16,017 nt of DNA from DATILL01 sp035476575 (GCA_035476575.1 DATILL010000095.1:1-16017), one strand, 5' to 3'; shown: positions 6,993-14,352, counted from the first letter of the stretch. The notes: a model not told the origin generated them from the letters alone. Translations and numbers: made by a program.

Positions 6993-7898
6993 ATGTCCGT
7001 CCAATCCTGTACGACGTTCCTACGCGAGGCATACGGCTCGACCAGCATCGCCCGCCAGCTCAAGGCGATGACCGGTGCCGGCGAGCTGGTCCAGCTCGGC
7101 CGCCGGCACGGCTACACCTTCGACATCGAGGACCTGGCGAAGGCGTCATCGACGTTCAGCCGCCCGGCCGACGCCGCGTCACCCCCGGCACCGGATCCCG
7201 CGCCCGTCGCGGACGCGACCTTTTACCACTACGAGTACAAGCTGGCGGACGTGCCGGCGCTGGCGCCGGTGCTGGCCGAGCTGCCCCGGCTGCGGGTAAG
7301 CCCGCCGAGCGTGGACCTGGCCGAGTTCGACCGAAGCTTTCGGGAGGAGGACCTACGCTCCACCTCGCAGTCCCCGGCGGACCCGGAGTTCCAGCGCTGG
7401 CACCGGGGGATGGCCGCAGCCGGCTGGCGCGACCCGGACGCCGGCCCGGATGCGCCGCGGCGCGACTTCCATCTGGTCAACCTGGACGAGCACGTCGACC
7501 ACCCCGACTACGACGGATACTTCGACGCCAAGGTGCGCACGGTGGCCGCGCTGGAGCAGGTTTTCGGCAGTGAGGTCCGGTTCTCCGGGAGCATGTGGTA
7601 TCCGCCCCGCAGCTACCGGCTGTGGCACACCAACGAGACGCAGCCAGGCTGGCGGATGTACGTCATCGACCTCGACGCCGACTTCGCCGGCCCCGCGGAC
7701 ACGTCGTTCTTCCGGTACATGAACCCGCACACGGGGGAGCTGGTGACACTGCGGGAGAGCCGACGGATCGTCCGGTTCTTCAAAGCCGAACAGGACCCGG
7801 ACCGGCTGTTCTGGCACTGCATCGTCAACCCGACGGCGCGGCACCGGTGGAGCTTCGGCTTCGTCGTCCCCGAGCACTGGATGGACCGGATCCGGTGA
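6993..7898 (+). CDS. cinX: CinX-like Fe(II)/2-oxoglutarate-dependent peptidyl-aspartate hydroxylase
   Basis: This 301-residue cytosolic protein starts at ATG 6993 after GAGGAGG, 30 nt past the lanM stop. In the cinnamycin pathway CinX installs the 3-hydroxyl on Asp15, which is needed for target binding and for lysinoalanine closure. Candidate iron ligands are His212 (LWHTNE) and His275 (FWHCIV), with Arg283 or Arg285 (ARHRWSFGF) placed correctly to hold 2-oxoglutarate about ten residues after the distal histidine. Asn214 or Glu215 might be a third ligand, or the site may be carboxylate-free as in aspartyl/asparaginyl beta-hydroxylases. The C-terminal 110 residues are the most domain-like; residues about 50-75 are an Ala/Pro-rich linker. 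The gene overlaps the ABC ATPase start by four bases (GTGA), so it is in the same operon. The Asp15 target is conserved in the precursor. Confidence 0.88.
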   Translation: MSVQSCTTFLREAYGSTSIARQLKAMTGAGELVQLGRRHGYTFDIEDLAKASSTFSRPADAASPPAPDPAPVADATFYHYEYKLADVPALAPVLAELPRLRVSPPSVDLAEFDRSFREEDLRSTSQSPADPEFQRWHRGMAAAGWRDPDAGPDAPRRDFHLVNLDEHVDHPDYDGYFDAKVRTVAALEQVFGSEVRFSGSMWYPPRSYRLWHTNETQPGWRMYVIDLDADFAGPADTSFFRYMNPHTGELVTLRESRRIVRFFKAEQDPDRLFWHCIVNPTARHRWSFGFVVPEHWMDRIR

Positions 7899-8833
7899 GT
7901 GTGCCGGCGATCCGCGCGGTCGGCGTGCGCAAGGCGTACCCGGAGGTGGAGGCGGTACGCGGCATCGACCTGACCATCGCGCAGGGCGAGATCTTCGGCT
8001 TCCTCGGACCGAACGGCGCCGGTAAGACGACCATGATCGCCATGCTGTGCACCCTGGCGGTGCCCACCGCGGGCCGGATCGAGATCGCAGGCCACGACAC
8101 CCGGCGGGCGCCCGGTCGAGTGCGACGCAGCCTCGGGCTGGTGTTTCAGGAGACCACGCTGGACGGCGACCTGACCGCGGCGGAGAACCTGCGCTTCCAC
8201 GCCGACCTCTACGCGCTGCCCACCGCCACCCTGCCGGCGCGCATCGACGCGATGCTCGCCCTGGTCGGGCTGGCCGACCGGCGCGACGACCTGGTGCGCA
8301 CCCTGTCCGGCGGCATGCAGCGCCGGCTGGAGATCGCCCGCGGGCTGCTGCACCACCCCCGGGTGCTGTTCCTGGACGAGCCCACGGTCGGCCTCGACCC
8401 GCAGGCACGTAGCCAGGTCTGGGCGTACCTGCGTGCGGTGCGCGAGCGGGAGGCCACCACCTTGTTTCTTACCACGCACTATCTGGACGAGGCCGAGCAG
8501 TGCGACCGGATCGCCATCGTGGACGGCGGTCGTGTCGTCGTCGAGGGCACCCCTGCCGCGCTGAAGGCGGTGCTCGGCGCCGATCGGGTGCAGCTACGGA
8601 CCGGCGACGACATCGCGGCGGCAGCAGAGCTGCGGGCCCGGTTCGGCCTGGCTGCCACCCTCGGGCCGCAGGGGGTGTCCGTGCAGGCCGAGGACGGCGC
8701 CCGGCTGGTACCCCGGCTGTGCGCCGGGCTGGACGTGCCCATCCACGAGGTGACGGTCACCCGACCCAGCCTGGACGAGGTGTTCCTGCACTACACCGGG
8801 CACCCCATCAGGCCGGCTGGAGGCAGCGCATGA
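7895..8833 (+). CDS. cinT: ABC transporter ATP-binding protein (CinT-like lantibiotic exporter)
   Basis: This 312-residue ATPase probably powers lanthipeptide export or self-protection together with the permease encoded next. The nucleotide-binding domain fills residues 1-230: Walker A GPNGAGKTT (Lys44), Q-loop in VFQE, signature LSGGMQRR (from 137), Walker B VLFLDEPT (Asp161, Glu162), D-loop GLDP and switch His in TTHYLDEAE. This is the DrrA/CcmA-like drug-export subfamily, and the C-terminal 80 residues are the usual accessory domain. The start is GTG 7895, overlapping the hydroxylase stop as GTGA; the frame is open further upstream, but that part overlaps the hydroxylase gene. The stop overlaps the next ATG as ATGA, so translation is likely coupled through three genes. 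There is no peptidase domain, so leader removal must use another enzyme. Confidence 0.95.
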   Translation: MSVPAIRAVGVRKAYPEVEAVRGIDLTIAQGEIFGFLGPNGAGKTTMIAMLCTLAVPTAGRIEIAGHDTRRAPGRVRRSLGLVFQETTLDGDLTAAENLRFHADLYALPTATLPARIDAMLALVGLADRRDDLVRTLSGGMQRRLEIARGLLHHPRVLFLDEPTVGLDPQARSQVWAYLRAVREREATTLFLTTHYLDEAEQCDRIAIVDGGRVVVEGTPAALKAVLGADRVQLRTGDDIAAAAELRARFGLAATLGPQGVSVQAEDGARLVPRLCAGLDVPIHEVTVTRPSLDEVFLHYTGHPIRPAGGSA

Positions 8834-9726
8834 CCCCCATGACCGAGGTCCAGCGCCCCACCGCCGCCGTACCGCTCGACACCGCGCCCGAACCACCGGC
8901 CGGGCTGGCCGCGCTGGGAGCCGAGCTGCGGGCCGCCCGGATGGTGTGGCGGCGTGAGCTGCTCCACTTCGTCCGTGACCCGACCAGCGCCGCGGTGTCA
9001 CTGCTGCAGCCGATGCTGTTCCTGTTCGTCCTCGGCATCGGGTTGGCCCGGCTGTTCGCTGGCTCCGGCGGCGGGGGGCGGCCCGCGGTGGACTACCTCG
9101 TCTTCTTGTTCCCGGGCGTGCTGGTGATGGCCGCGCAGGCGCCGGCGATCTCGGTCGGGGCCTCGATCGTCTGGGACCGGCAGAGCGGCTTCCTGCGGGA
9201 GATGCTGGTCGCGCCGGTACGCCGCGGCACGGTGCTGACCGGCAAATGCCTGGGCGGTGCCACAGTGGCCACCGCCACTGGCACGATGGTGCTGGCCAGC
9301 GCCGGCCTGGTGCACGTGCCGTACCGGGGCGACCTGTTCGCCCTGCTGCTGGCTGAGCTGCTGCTGACCGCGCTGGCGATGACCGTGCTCGGCGCGGTGA
9401 TCGCGGTGACCATCCGCCGGATGCGCACCTTCAACACGGTGCTGAGCGTGCTGATGACCCCGATGCTGTTCCTGTCCGGGCTGATGTTCCCGGTCAGCGC
9501 CATGCCCGGCTGGATGGCCGCGCTCACCCTGGCCAACCCGCTGACCTACGCCGTCGACGCGATGCGCCGCACTACAGATGCACGGCTGGGATCGGGGTCC
9601 ACGCTGTCCGAGCCAGTGTCCTGGGGTGGCTGGCACCCGCCGTTGCCGTTCGAGCTCGGCCTGGTGGCAGCGTTCACCGCGGCCGCCCTGGCGCTGGCCA
9701 GCCGTCGGTTCGCCCGCGCCACCTGA
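8830..9726 (+). CDS. cinH: ABC-2 type permease (CinH-like lantibiotic exporter)
   Basis: This 298-residue integral membrane protein starts at ATG 8830, sharing ATGA with the ATPase stop. After a hydrophilic N-terminus of about 40 residues it shows about six hydrophobic segments: AAVSLLQPMLFLFVLGIGLA, DYLVFLFPGVLVMAAQ, GATVATATGTMVLASAGLV, LFALLLAELLLTALAMTVLGAVIAV, LSVLMTPMLFLSGLMFPV and a final FELGLVAAFTAAALALA. MFPVSAMPGWM...NPLTYAVDAMR is a hallmark of ABC2 membrane proteins of the DrrB/NodJ type. With the ATPase it would form the exporter matching CinT/CinH. It is the last gene of the tightly coupled block; the next gene lies 169 bp on. No dedicated immunity gene, such as the phosphatidylethanolamine methyltransferase (cinorf10) of the cinnamycin cluster, is in the window. 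Confidence 0.95.
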   Translation: MTPMTEVQRPTAAVPLDTAPEPPAGLAALGAELRAARMVWRRELLHFVRDPTSAAVSLLQPMLFLFVLGIGLARLFAGSGGGGRPAVDYLVFLFPGVLVMAAQAPAISVGASIVWDRQSGFLREMLVAPVRRGTVLTGKCLGGATVATATGTMVLASAGLVHVPYRGDLFALLLAELLLTALAMTVLGAVIAVTIRRMRTFNTVLSVLMTPMLFLSGLMFPVSAMPGWMAALTLANPLTYAVDAMRRTTDARLGSGSTLSEPVSWGGWHPPLPFELGLVAAFTAAALALASRRFARAT

Positions 9727-9742
9727 GCCGAACCGCCGCGAC

Positions 9743-9764
9743 AGCCGGACCGGCTCGGCCGGCT
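9743..9764 (+). terminator. Possible GC hairpin terminator after cinH-like gene
   Basis: AGCCGG (9743-9748) and CCGGCT (9759-9764) form a 6-bp stem with a 10-nt loop, and an overlapping tighter pairing AGCCGG-A-CCGGCT is possible. It starts 17 nt after the permease stop and lacks a T-run. It is the best candidate for the 3' end of the lanthipeptide operon, but support is weak. Confidence 0.3.
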
Positions 9765-9895
9765 GGACCGCATCCGCGTCAGTGCCCAGTCGCTGCCCCG
9801 CCCACGGGCCAGCTCCAACACCTACCCTGGACGGCGGCCGGCCGCAGCATAATGATCCCGACGGCGGCACGGCGGCACGGTGGAGGGGGCAGGGC

Positions 9896-10636
9896 ATGCG
9901 CGTGGCCGAGATAACCGGTCCCGGCCCGCTTCTCGACACTGCGTACGATGAGATCCTGGCGGCGTCGTTCCCGGGCGACGAGCTGATGACGGCCGAGGAC
10001 CTGCGCGACGACCTCGCGGCCGGCAGCCTCGGCGCCGCGATCCTCGACGACCACGGCCGGCCGCTGGCCGTCGCGATCGGCACCTGGTCGGCATCGAGCG
10101 ACGTGCTGCTGCTGTCCTACCTGGCGGTCCGGCCCGGGTACCGCGGTGCCGGGCTCGGCGGGGCGCTGCTGGCACGCTCCCGCGACGTGTGGCTGCCCCG
10201 GGTAGGCGGCTGCGCGCTGCTCGCCGAGGTGGAGCACCCGGCGGCGCACCCGGCGAGCGAGGCGTACGGCGATCCCGTGGCCCGGCTGCGTTTCTACGCC
10301 CGCCACGGCGGCCGGGCCCTCGATCTGCCGTACTTCCAGCCGGCACTGGCACCCGGCCGGCACCGGGTGTACGGCTTGGTCCTCGTAGCGCTCGCGCTGA
10401 CGAGCACGGGGGCCGGCCGCCGCGTCGGTACGGTGGCGCCCGAGCCGGTCCGGCGGTTGCTGACCCGATATTTCACCGCCACCGAGGGCGCCGTCGGGGA
10501 CGACCCGGCGAGCACGGCACTGTGGCGCTGCCTCGACCGGCCCGAGGGAGTACCGCTGCTACCGCTCGACGACCCGGCGGCGCTGCCGCTGTCGCAGCCC
10601 GACCCTCATCCGTCGTCGGCCGGACCGGGCTGGTAG
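9896..10636 (+). CDS. GNAT-family N-acetyltransferase
   Basis: This 246-residue protein starts at ATG 9896 after GGAGGGGG (9882-9889). Residues about 1-150 form a GNAT fold: a central strand DVLLLSYLAV followed by the acetyl-CoA pyrophosphate loop RPGYRGAGLGGALLA (from Arg79), the R/Q-x-x-G-x-G/A motif, and a later LRFYARHGGRAL segment that resembles the family's C-terminal region. GNAT enzymes move acetyl from acetyl-CoA to an amine or protein side chain; the substrate is unknown. The C-terminal third (EPVRRLLTRYFTATEG onward) is an extension of uncertain role and ends Pro/Ser-rich. The gene is on the cluster strand, 169 bp past the permease gene with its own ribosome site, so it may be outside the lanthipeptide operon. 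Its 3' end overlaps the convergent gene by 31 bp. Confidence 0.85.
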   Translation: MRVAEITGPGPLLDTAYDEILAASFPGDELMTAEDLRDDLAAGSLGAAILDDHGRPLAVAIGTWSASSDVLLLSYLAVRPGYRGAGLGGALLARSRDVWLPRVGGCALLAEVEHPAAHPASEAYGDPVARLRFYARHGGRALDLPYFQPALAPGRHRVYGLVLVALALTSTGAGRRVGTVAPEPVRRLLTRYFTATEGAVGDDPASTALWRCLDRPEGVPLLPLDDPAALPLSQPDPHPSSAGPGW

Positions 10637-12951
10637 CCGGCGCCTGACCGGTCGTGGGCGGCCTCGGGGCCGCGGCGCTGCCGGGACCGCGGCCGGGCGA
10701 AGTCGCTCGACCACCACCCCGCCACCGCGCCCACAAGCACGCAGATGGTGACGATCACGATGATGACCGTGAGCGCGTCGAGCCGGCGGAGGTCGTACCC
10801 GGCCTGGGCGATCTGGCCGAGGCCGGAGATGCCGACGGCGGCGATGACCGCGAGCATCGTGTCCAGCCGCACCCGCTGCCTACGCTCGCGGTCGCGCGCC
10901 TGCTGTGCCTCCTTCTCGCGGCGGCGGCGCACCAGGGCGTCGAGCCAGTAGCCCAAGCGCTCGTCGAGCACCGCGTCGATGTTGCGGCTCAGCTCCGCCT
11001 CCCGCCGGTCGAAGCTCGACGCGCGCAGCAACGCCAGCAGCTCCCGGGAGACCAGCGGCGAGGCCACCAGCGCCGGCGACCGGATCAGGTCGAGCGTGGA
11101 TCGAGCGTCGGCGGCGAACGTGTACAGCCGCATCTGCTCCTCTTCCAGCAGCTGCGCCCGGCGGGTCAGCTCCTCCACATCGTCGACCGCGTCGGAGCCG
11201 GACCAGCCAGCCTGCTTCGTCACCCGATCCAAGACGATGGCCAGCGCGTCGAACCAGCCGGCGAACAAGCCCTCCAGCGAGGCCACGAACTCCGCCACGG
11301 TCAGCCGGGTACTGATGCAGTACGCCGGCGAGCCGAGCGCGGCGATGACGGTCGTGTTGCAGGTCTGCCCGATCAGCTCGTCGCGCCGCCCGCCCACCTC
11401 GGCGGTGAGGTCGTCGCAGCGCCCCGCGTAGTGGACCCACTCGACCGGCGCGCCGATGATGTTGGGTACCGGTTGCTGGAGCACCCCACCCCCGACTGCC
11501 CCGAGCAGCTCCTCCGTCGTACGGACCGGCCGGCGGCGGTGTCGCGGCGCGTCGGGGCCGGCACTCAGTGATGCCTCCAACACGGTGACGAGCACGTGGA
11601 ACATGCCGGGCCGGACGCTGACCGCGGCCGGCGGCCCCAGCCACTCGCCCACCGAGTCGATCACGTCGACCGCGAACGCGGACAGCCGCGGCCACATCCG
11701 GTCGCTGCCGCCACAGCGCACCCGCACCTCAGCATGCTCGGGCGCGGAGCGCAGCATCGCCCCGTACAGGTCGTGCGCGGACACCTCGCGCAGGTCGGCC
11801 CGCAGTCGCAGGTAGTGGTTTCCCAGCTCGGACAGGCGAAGGTCAGCGGCGAGCCGGGCGAGCGGGCGGCCGTCGAGGTCGTCGATCGTCACCTCGGGCA
11901 GCACGATGACCGCGCCTTCGTAGCGGCGGCCCATCGCGTCGGAGCCGTTCCAGATGTCGTCGAGGTAAAGTGTCTGGTGCACTGCCTCGGGGCGGACGCC
12001 ATCGAGGTTCCACGAGTTTCCGCTGGCGCGCGCCGCCGCCACCACCGTAACGGGCTGCATGCCGCGCACCGCGAACGGGTACGCGTGCACGACCGTGCCC
12101 TCGTCGATGTGCAGCCAGTCGGACGCCGCGTGCGCGCATATCGCCGCCAGGCTGTTCCGGTACGCCCGCAGCTCGCTGCGCTGGTCGCGGTCGCACTCGA
12201 AGCCGCGCTCGACACCGGCCAGCCGGCGCAGCGCCGCGTCAAGCGGGCCTGAGTCACCGCCAGTCTCGGCGGAGAGGAATCCGTGCAGCGCGCGGCCGGC
12301 CTCGGCGAGTGCCAAATCGACCTGCCGGGAGGCGCCGGCCGCGGCCGAGGCGAAGTCGGCGAACTGGGGGTGCTGGCAGCGGATGCCCTCGGCGGCGACG
12401 ACCGCCGCGCCGGCGCACCCAGCCGCCCGCCGCGCCGCGACCGCTAGCCGCTCCAGATTGTTGCCGATCATCTCGTTCTCGACCGCGATCTCCCAGTCGA
12501 GGACCTCCAGCAGCAGGCACATGACGTCGGTGACCGCCCGGTCGGCGTCGTGCCAGGCGGCCGCACGGTGGTCGAGCCAGGCCCGTCGCGCCCCACGCAG
12601 CGTGGCCCACATCCGGTCGAAGTGGTAGCTGTTCTTCCACGCCTGCTCGCACAGGTTGCGGACGTAGCAGCACAGCAGCGCCGCGCCGAGTGGCGTGTCG
12701 ACGGCCACCCGGAACGCCGCGTCCATCACCTTGCCCACGTGCCGGTCGAAGTCGGCCGGCAACCGGCGGTGCCGCGGCCGCCCACCCACAGTGGACAGAT
12801 GCGAGTTCCACTGCGGCAGCGCGCGGACACCATCGACGTCGACGCCGAGCGCGGTCAGCCAACAGGCCAGCGGCTCCGGGTTGTCCTGCGTTAGCTCCTT
12901 GAGCACGGTGTCGGGGTCGGATCGCACATCGGTCAAGGAGAGCCTCTCCAC
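10606..12951 (-). CDS. Large protein with soluble N-terminal region and C-terminal membrane anchor, function unknown (possible CATRA-type)
   Basis: This 781-residue protein starts at GTG 12951; a stop codon lies two codons upstream in frame, so no earlier start exists. No good ribosome site is visible. Residues 1 to about 620 look soluble, with no motif I can name. Residues about 620-690 are charged and helical, with a likely coiled coil (RRRREKEAQQARDRERRQR). Two hydrophobic segments follow (about 698-716, LAVIAAVGISGLGQIAQAG; about 727-747, LTVIIVIVTICVLVGAVAGWW), then a 34-residue basic tail. The segment DARSTLDLIRSPAL...RELLALL before the coiled coil and the paired membrane helices resemble what I recall of actinobacterial CATRA (caspase/TPR-repeat-associated) conflict-system proteins, but this is memory-based and weak. 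A CorA-like fold was considered; the GMN motif is absent. The gene stands alone between convergent and co-directional neighbours. Confidence 0.85.
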   Translation of the reverse strand: MERLSLTDVRSDPDTVLKELTQDNPEPLACWLTALGVDVDGVRALPQWNSHLSTVGGRPRHRRLPADFDRHVGKVMDAAFRVAVDTPLGAALLCCYVRNLCEQAWKNSYHFDRMWATLRGARRAWLDHRAAAWHDADRAVTDVMCLLLEVLDWEIAVENEMIGNNLERLAVAARRAAGCAGAAVVAAEGIRCQHPQFADFASAAAGASRQVDLALAEAGRALHGFLSAETGGDSGPLDAALRRLAGVERGFECDRDQRSELRAYRNSLAAICAHAASDWLHIDEGTVVHAYPFAVRGMQPVTVVAAARASGNSWNLDGVRPEAVHQTLYLDDIWNGSDAMGRRYEGAVIVLPEVTIDDLDGRPLARLAADLRLSELGNHYLRLRADLREVSAHDLYGAMLRSAPEHAEVRVRCGGSDRMWPRLSAFAVDVIDSVGEWLGPPAAVSVRPGMFHVLVTVLEASLSAGPDAPRHRRRPVRTTEELLGAVGGGVLQQPVPNIIGAPVEWVHYAGRCDDLTAEVGGRRDELIGQTCNTTVIAALGSPAYCISTRLTVAEFVASLEGLFAGWFDALAIVLDRVTKQAGWSGSDAVDDVEELTRRAQLLEEEQMRLYTFAADARSTLDLIRSPALVASPLVSRELLALLRASSFDRREAELSRNIDAVLDERLGYWLDALVRRRREKEAQQARDRERRQRVRLDTMLAVIAAVGISGLGQIAQAGYDLRRLDALTVIIVIVTICVLVGAVAGWWSSDFARPRSRQRRGPEAAHDRSGAGYQPGPADDG

Positions 12952-13074
12952 AGCTCAGCTCGGTATTCCGAATCTCGGCACGGGCGGGCGCCGGCTCCAC
13001 GGATGGTAGGGGAATGCCCATGCGTCGTCGCAGCGCCCCGCCGGAACGGGCGCCTCGGCGTCCTGAGGTCGTCT

Positions 13075-13089
13075 GGGACCGGTGGTCCC
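13075..13089 (-). terminator. Hairpin terminator after the DHFR-like gene
   Basis: GGGACC (13075-13080), loop GGT, GGTCCC (13084-13089) is a perfect 6-bp stem with a 3-nt loop. Reading the - strand it starts 8 nt after the DHFR-like stop codon. No T-run follows, which is usual in GC-rich actinomycetes. The remaining spacer to the next - strand gene (12952-13074) shows only a weak -10-like TACCAT on the - strand at 13008-13003. Confidence 0.5.
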
Positions 13090-13097
13090 GTGGGGTT

Positions 13098-13715
13098 CTA
13101 CTGTTCGGGCTGGGACAGGTGGACTTTTGCGTCCTGATAGCTAGCGTTGCCGGCTGACTCGGCTGGGGCGTAGACGAGGTTCAGCACGCCGGTCTTGAAG
13201 GTCTGCGACGAGATCAGTGTCAACGGGATCGGGGGCTCACCCTCGTCGAACAGCCGCATGCCCTTGCGGACGGCGATCGGATGCACCAGCAGGTGCAGCT
13301 CGTCCAGCAGCCCCGCGGCCAGCAACTGGCGGACAACGGAGACCGAGCCGCTCATGCCGATGGTGCCGTCACCAGGTTCGTTCTTCAACGCGGTGACGGC
13401 CTCGATGAGGTCGCCCTGCATCTGTTCGGAGTTCCGCCAGGTGAGCTCGAGCTGCTGGTTCGACACGACGATCTTGCGGGCGTCGCCGAGCGTCTTGGCA
13501 AAGGGGGCGTCCTCCCCACTGGCCGCTTCCCGCTCGGGCCAGGCCCCGGCGAAGCTGTCGTAGGTCTTGCGACCGAACAGGACGGTGTCGGCCGCACCGA
13601 GGCTGGCGCCCACGGCAGCACCCATCTCGTCGTTGAAGTACGGGAAGTGCCACTGGTCGGGCGCCTCGACGACGCCGTCGAGCGAGATGAACAGGCCTGC
13701 GGTGATCTTCCTCAT
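13098..13715 (-). CDS. Dihydrofolate reductase-family protein (RibD C-terminal-like)
   Basis: This 205-residue protein starts at ATG 13715 (- strand) after GGGAGAAG. It has the DHFR/RibD_C fold signature: an N-terminal strand ITAGLFISLDGVVEAPDQW, then LFGRKTYDSFAGAWP (the xGRxTYD cofactor-region motif), ARKIVVSNQ, IGMSGSVSVVRQLLAAGLLDELHLLVHPIAVRKGMRLF, and a final beta strand ending in Val-Tyr. The family uses NADPH to reduce small molecules. Stand-alone actinobacterial members are seldom tied to folate or riboflavin synthesis, and the substrate here is unknown. The gene is monocistronic, with a hairpin after its stop. Its length is normal for the family and no defects are seen. Confidence 0.92.
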   Translation of the reverse strand: MRKITAGLFISLDGVVEAPDQWHFPYFNDEMGAAVGASLGAADTVLFGRKTYDSFAGAWPEREAASGEDAPFAKTLGDARKIVVSNQQLELTWRNSEQMQGDLIEAVTALKNEPGDGTIGMSGSVSVVRQLLAAGLLDELHLLVHPIAVRKGMRLFDEGEPPIPLTLISSQTFKTGVLNLVYAPAESAGNASYQDAKVHLSQPEQ

Positions 13716-13838
13716 GATGCTTCTCCCACGTAGTCGCTGAACGTTCCGTCATCCACGAAGACGACGCAAGCCCGATCAACTCATCGGTCGCATCCGGATC
13801 GGCACCCGCCAAGCCTAGTTCGACCACTGCGACATGAG

Positions 13839-13860
13839 GTGCCCGCGGGGTTGCGGGCAC
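13839..13860. terminator. Perfect 8-bp hairpin, terminator-like
   Basis: GTGCCCGC (13839-13846), loop GGGGTT, GCGGGCAC (13853-13860) is a perfect GC-rich stem-loop. It has no T-run on either strand. It lies upstream of the DHFR-like gene and downstream, on the - strand, of the methyltransferase remnant, so it may be the old terminator of that decayed gene or an insulating bidirectional terminator. Confidence 0.5.
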
Positions 13861-13947
13861 ACCGGAACCTCACCCCGGCCACGCTGCTGGCCTGAAGCTC
13901 AACTCCTCCACCTTGCGTGGGAAGCCTGCGGCAGGTCTGAATCGCAG

Positions 13948-14042
13948 CCGGTGTTCGCGGCGGTGGCCAGTCCAGGCCCGACGGCCATGAGGCCGATCGA
14001 AGACCCCGGCGCCGCAGAAGATGTCGGAGAACGTTGTCGTCG
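13948..14042 (-). pseudogene. Remnant of a C5-cytosine DNA methyltransferase N-terminus, frameshifted
   Basis: On the - strand, codons from about 14041 encode TTTFSDIFCGAG and then run out of frame. A shift of one or two bases in the run GGGG at about 14002-14005 restores SSIGLMAVGPGLATAAN. Joined, the peptide matches the start of Dcm-type methyltransferases, (T)F(T)DIFCGAGGSSIGL..AG..L..AAN, whose F.GAGG loop binds S-adenosylmethionine. After AAN the similarity fades, with no continuing long frame in any phase, and the catalytic PC motif is absent. No start codon with a ribosome site is present. It is therefore a fragment of a lost restriction-modification or orphan methylase gene. Confidence is limited by the short length of the match. 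Confidence 0.6.
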
Positions 14043-14288
14043 GCCCGGGTGTACGAACGGGTGACCAGGAACGGTCAGTAGCTGGGCACCTGGGCTTACA
14101 GCACGCCGGAGGGCAGTCGACCGACCACGGCACGCATCTCTCGACCGATGGAATATGAGTCCCACAGCGCACCTGGTACCGGGTGTCATCGAGTGCCACC
14201 GAACACCACGAGGCATCTATACGCCCAGGTCAGAGAGCTGTCACCTGTGATCTGGTGGTATCCGCCGCGACCTAGAGGTAAGGACCGC

Positions 14289-14305
14289 GTGCACATTCTG
14301 TGCAC
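14289..14305. promoter_or_regulatory. 17-bp perfect palindrome (7-3-7), candidate operator
   Basis: GTGCACA-TTC-TGTGCAC is a perfect inverted repeat with 7-bp arms and a 3-nt centre, 47 bp upstream of the next start codon. Its size and symmetry suit a homodimeric helix-turn-helix regulator. A second palindrome of the same 7-3-7 design but different sequence lies 47 bp downstream, centre to centre. Confidence 0.5.
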
Positions 14306-14335
14306 AGATCCGTCCCATGCCTCTAGTTGCGCCCC

Positions 14336-14352
14336 GGGCTACCTTGTAGCCC
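14336..14352 (+). promoter_or_regulatory. 17-bp palindrome/hairpin touching the start codon
   Basis: GGGCTAC-CTT-GTAGCCC is a perfect 7-3-7 inverted repeat ending at the base before ATG 14353. It fills the space where a ribosome binding site would be, and no Shine-Dalgarno sequence is visible. It could be an operator over the start site of a leaderless transcript, or an mRNA hairpin blocking ribosome entry. Confidence 0.5.

Larger units (their letters stand above)
13716..14352. other. Gene-poor region with a hairpin, a methyltransferase remnant and palindromes
   Basis: No intact gene is supported across these 637 bases. Short open frames on both strands have Cys/Pro/Arg-rich products without family features. 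The recognisable content is a strong hairpin at 13839-13860, a frameshifted cytosine methyltransferase remnant on the - strand at about 13948-14042, and two 17-bp palindromes at 14289-14305 and 14336-14352. The region looks like a decayed island edge. Confidence 0.6.

Noticed and set aside
10606..12951. CorA/ZntB-like metal transporter reading of the two C-terminal membrane helices
   Set aside because: The GMN motif between the helices is absent and the N-terminal region is far longer than in CorA.
13369..13860. - strand frame that begins upstream of and overlaps the DHFR-like gene
   Set aside because: The first 45 residues look protein-like (VAVVELGLAGADPDATDELIGL), but most of it is a shadow of the DHFR-like gene in another frame, and no ribosome site precedes it.
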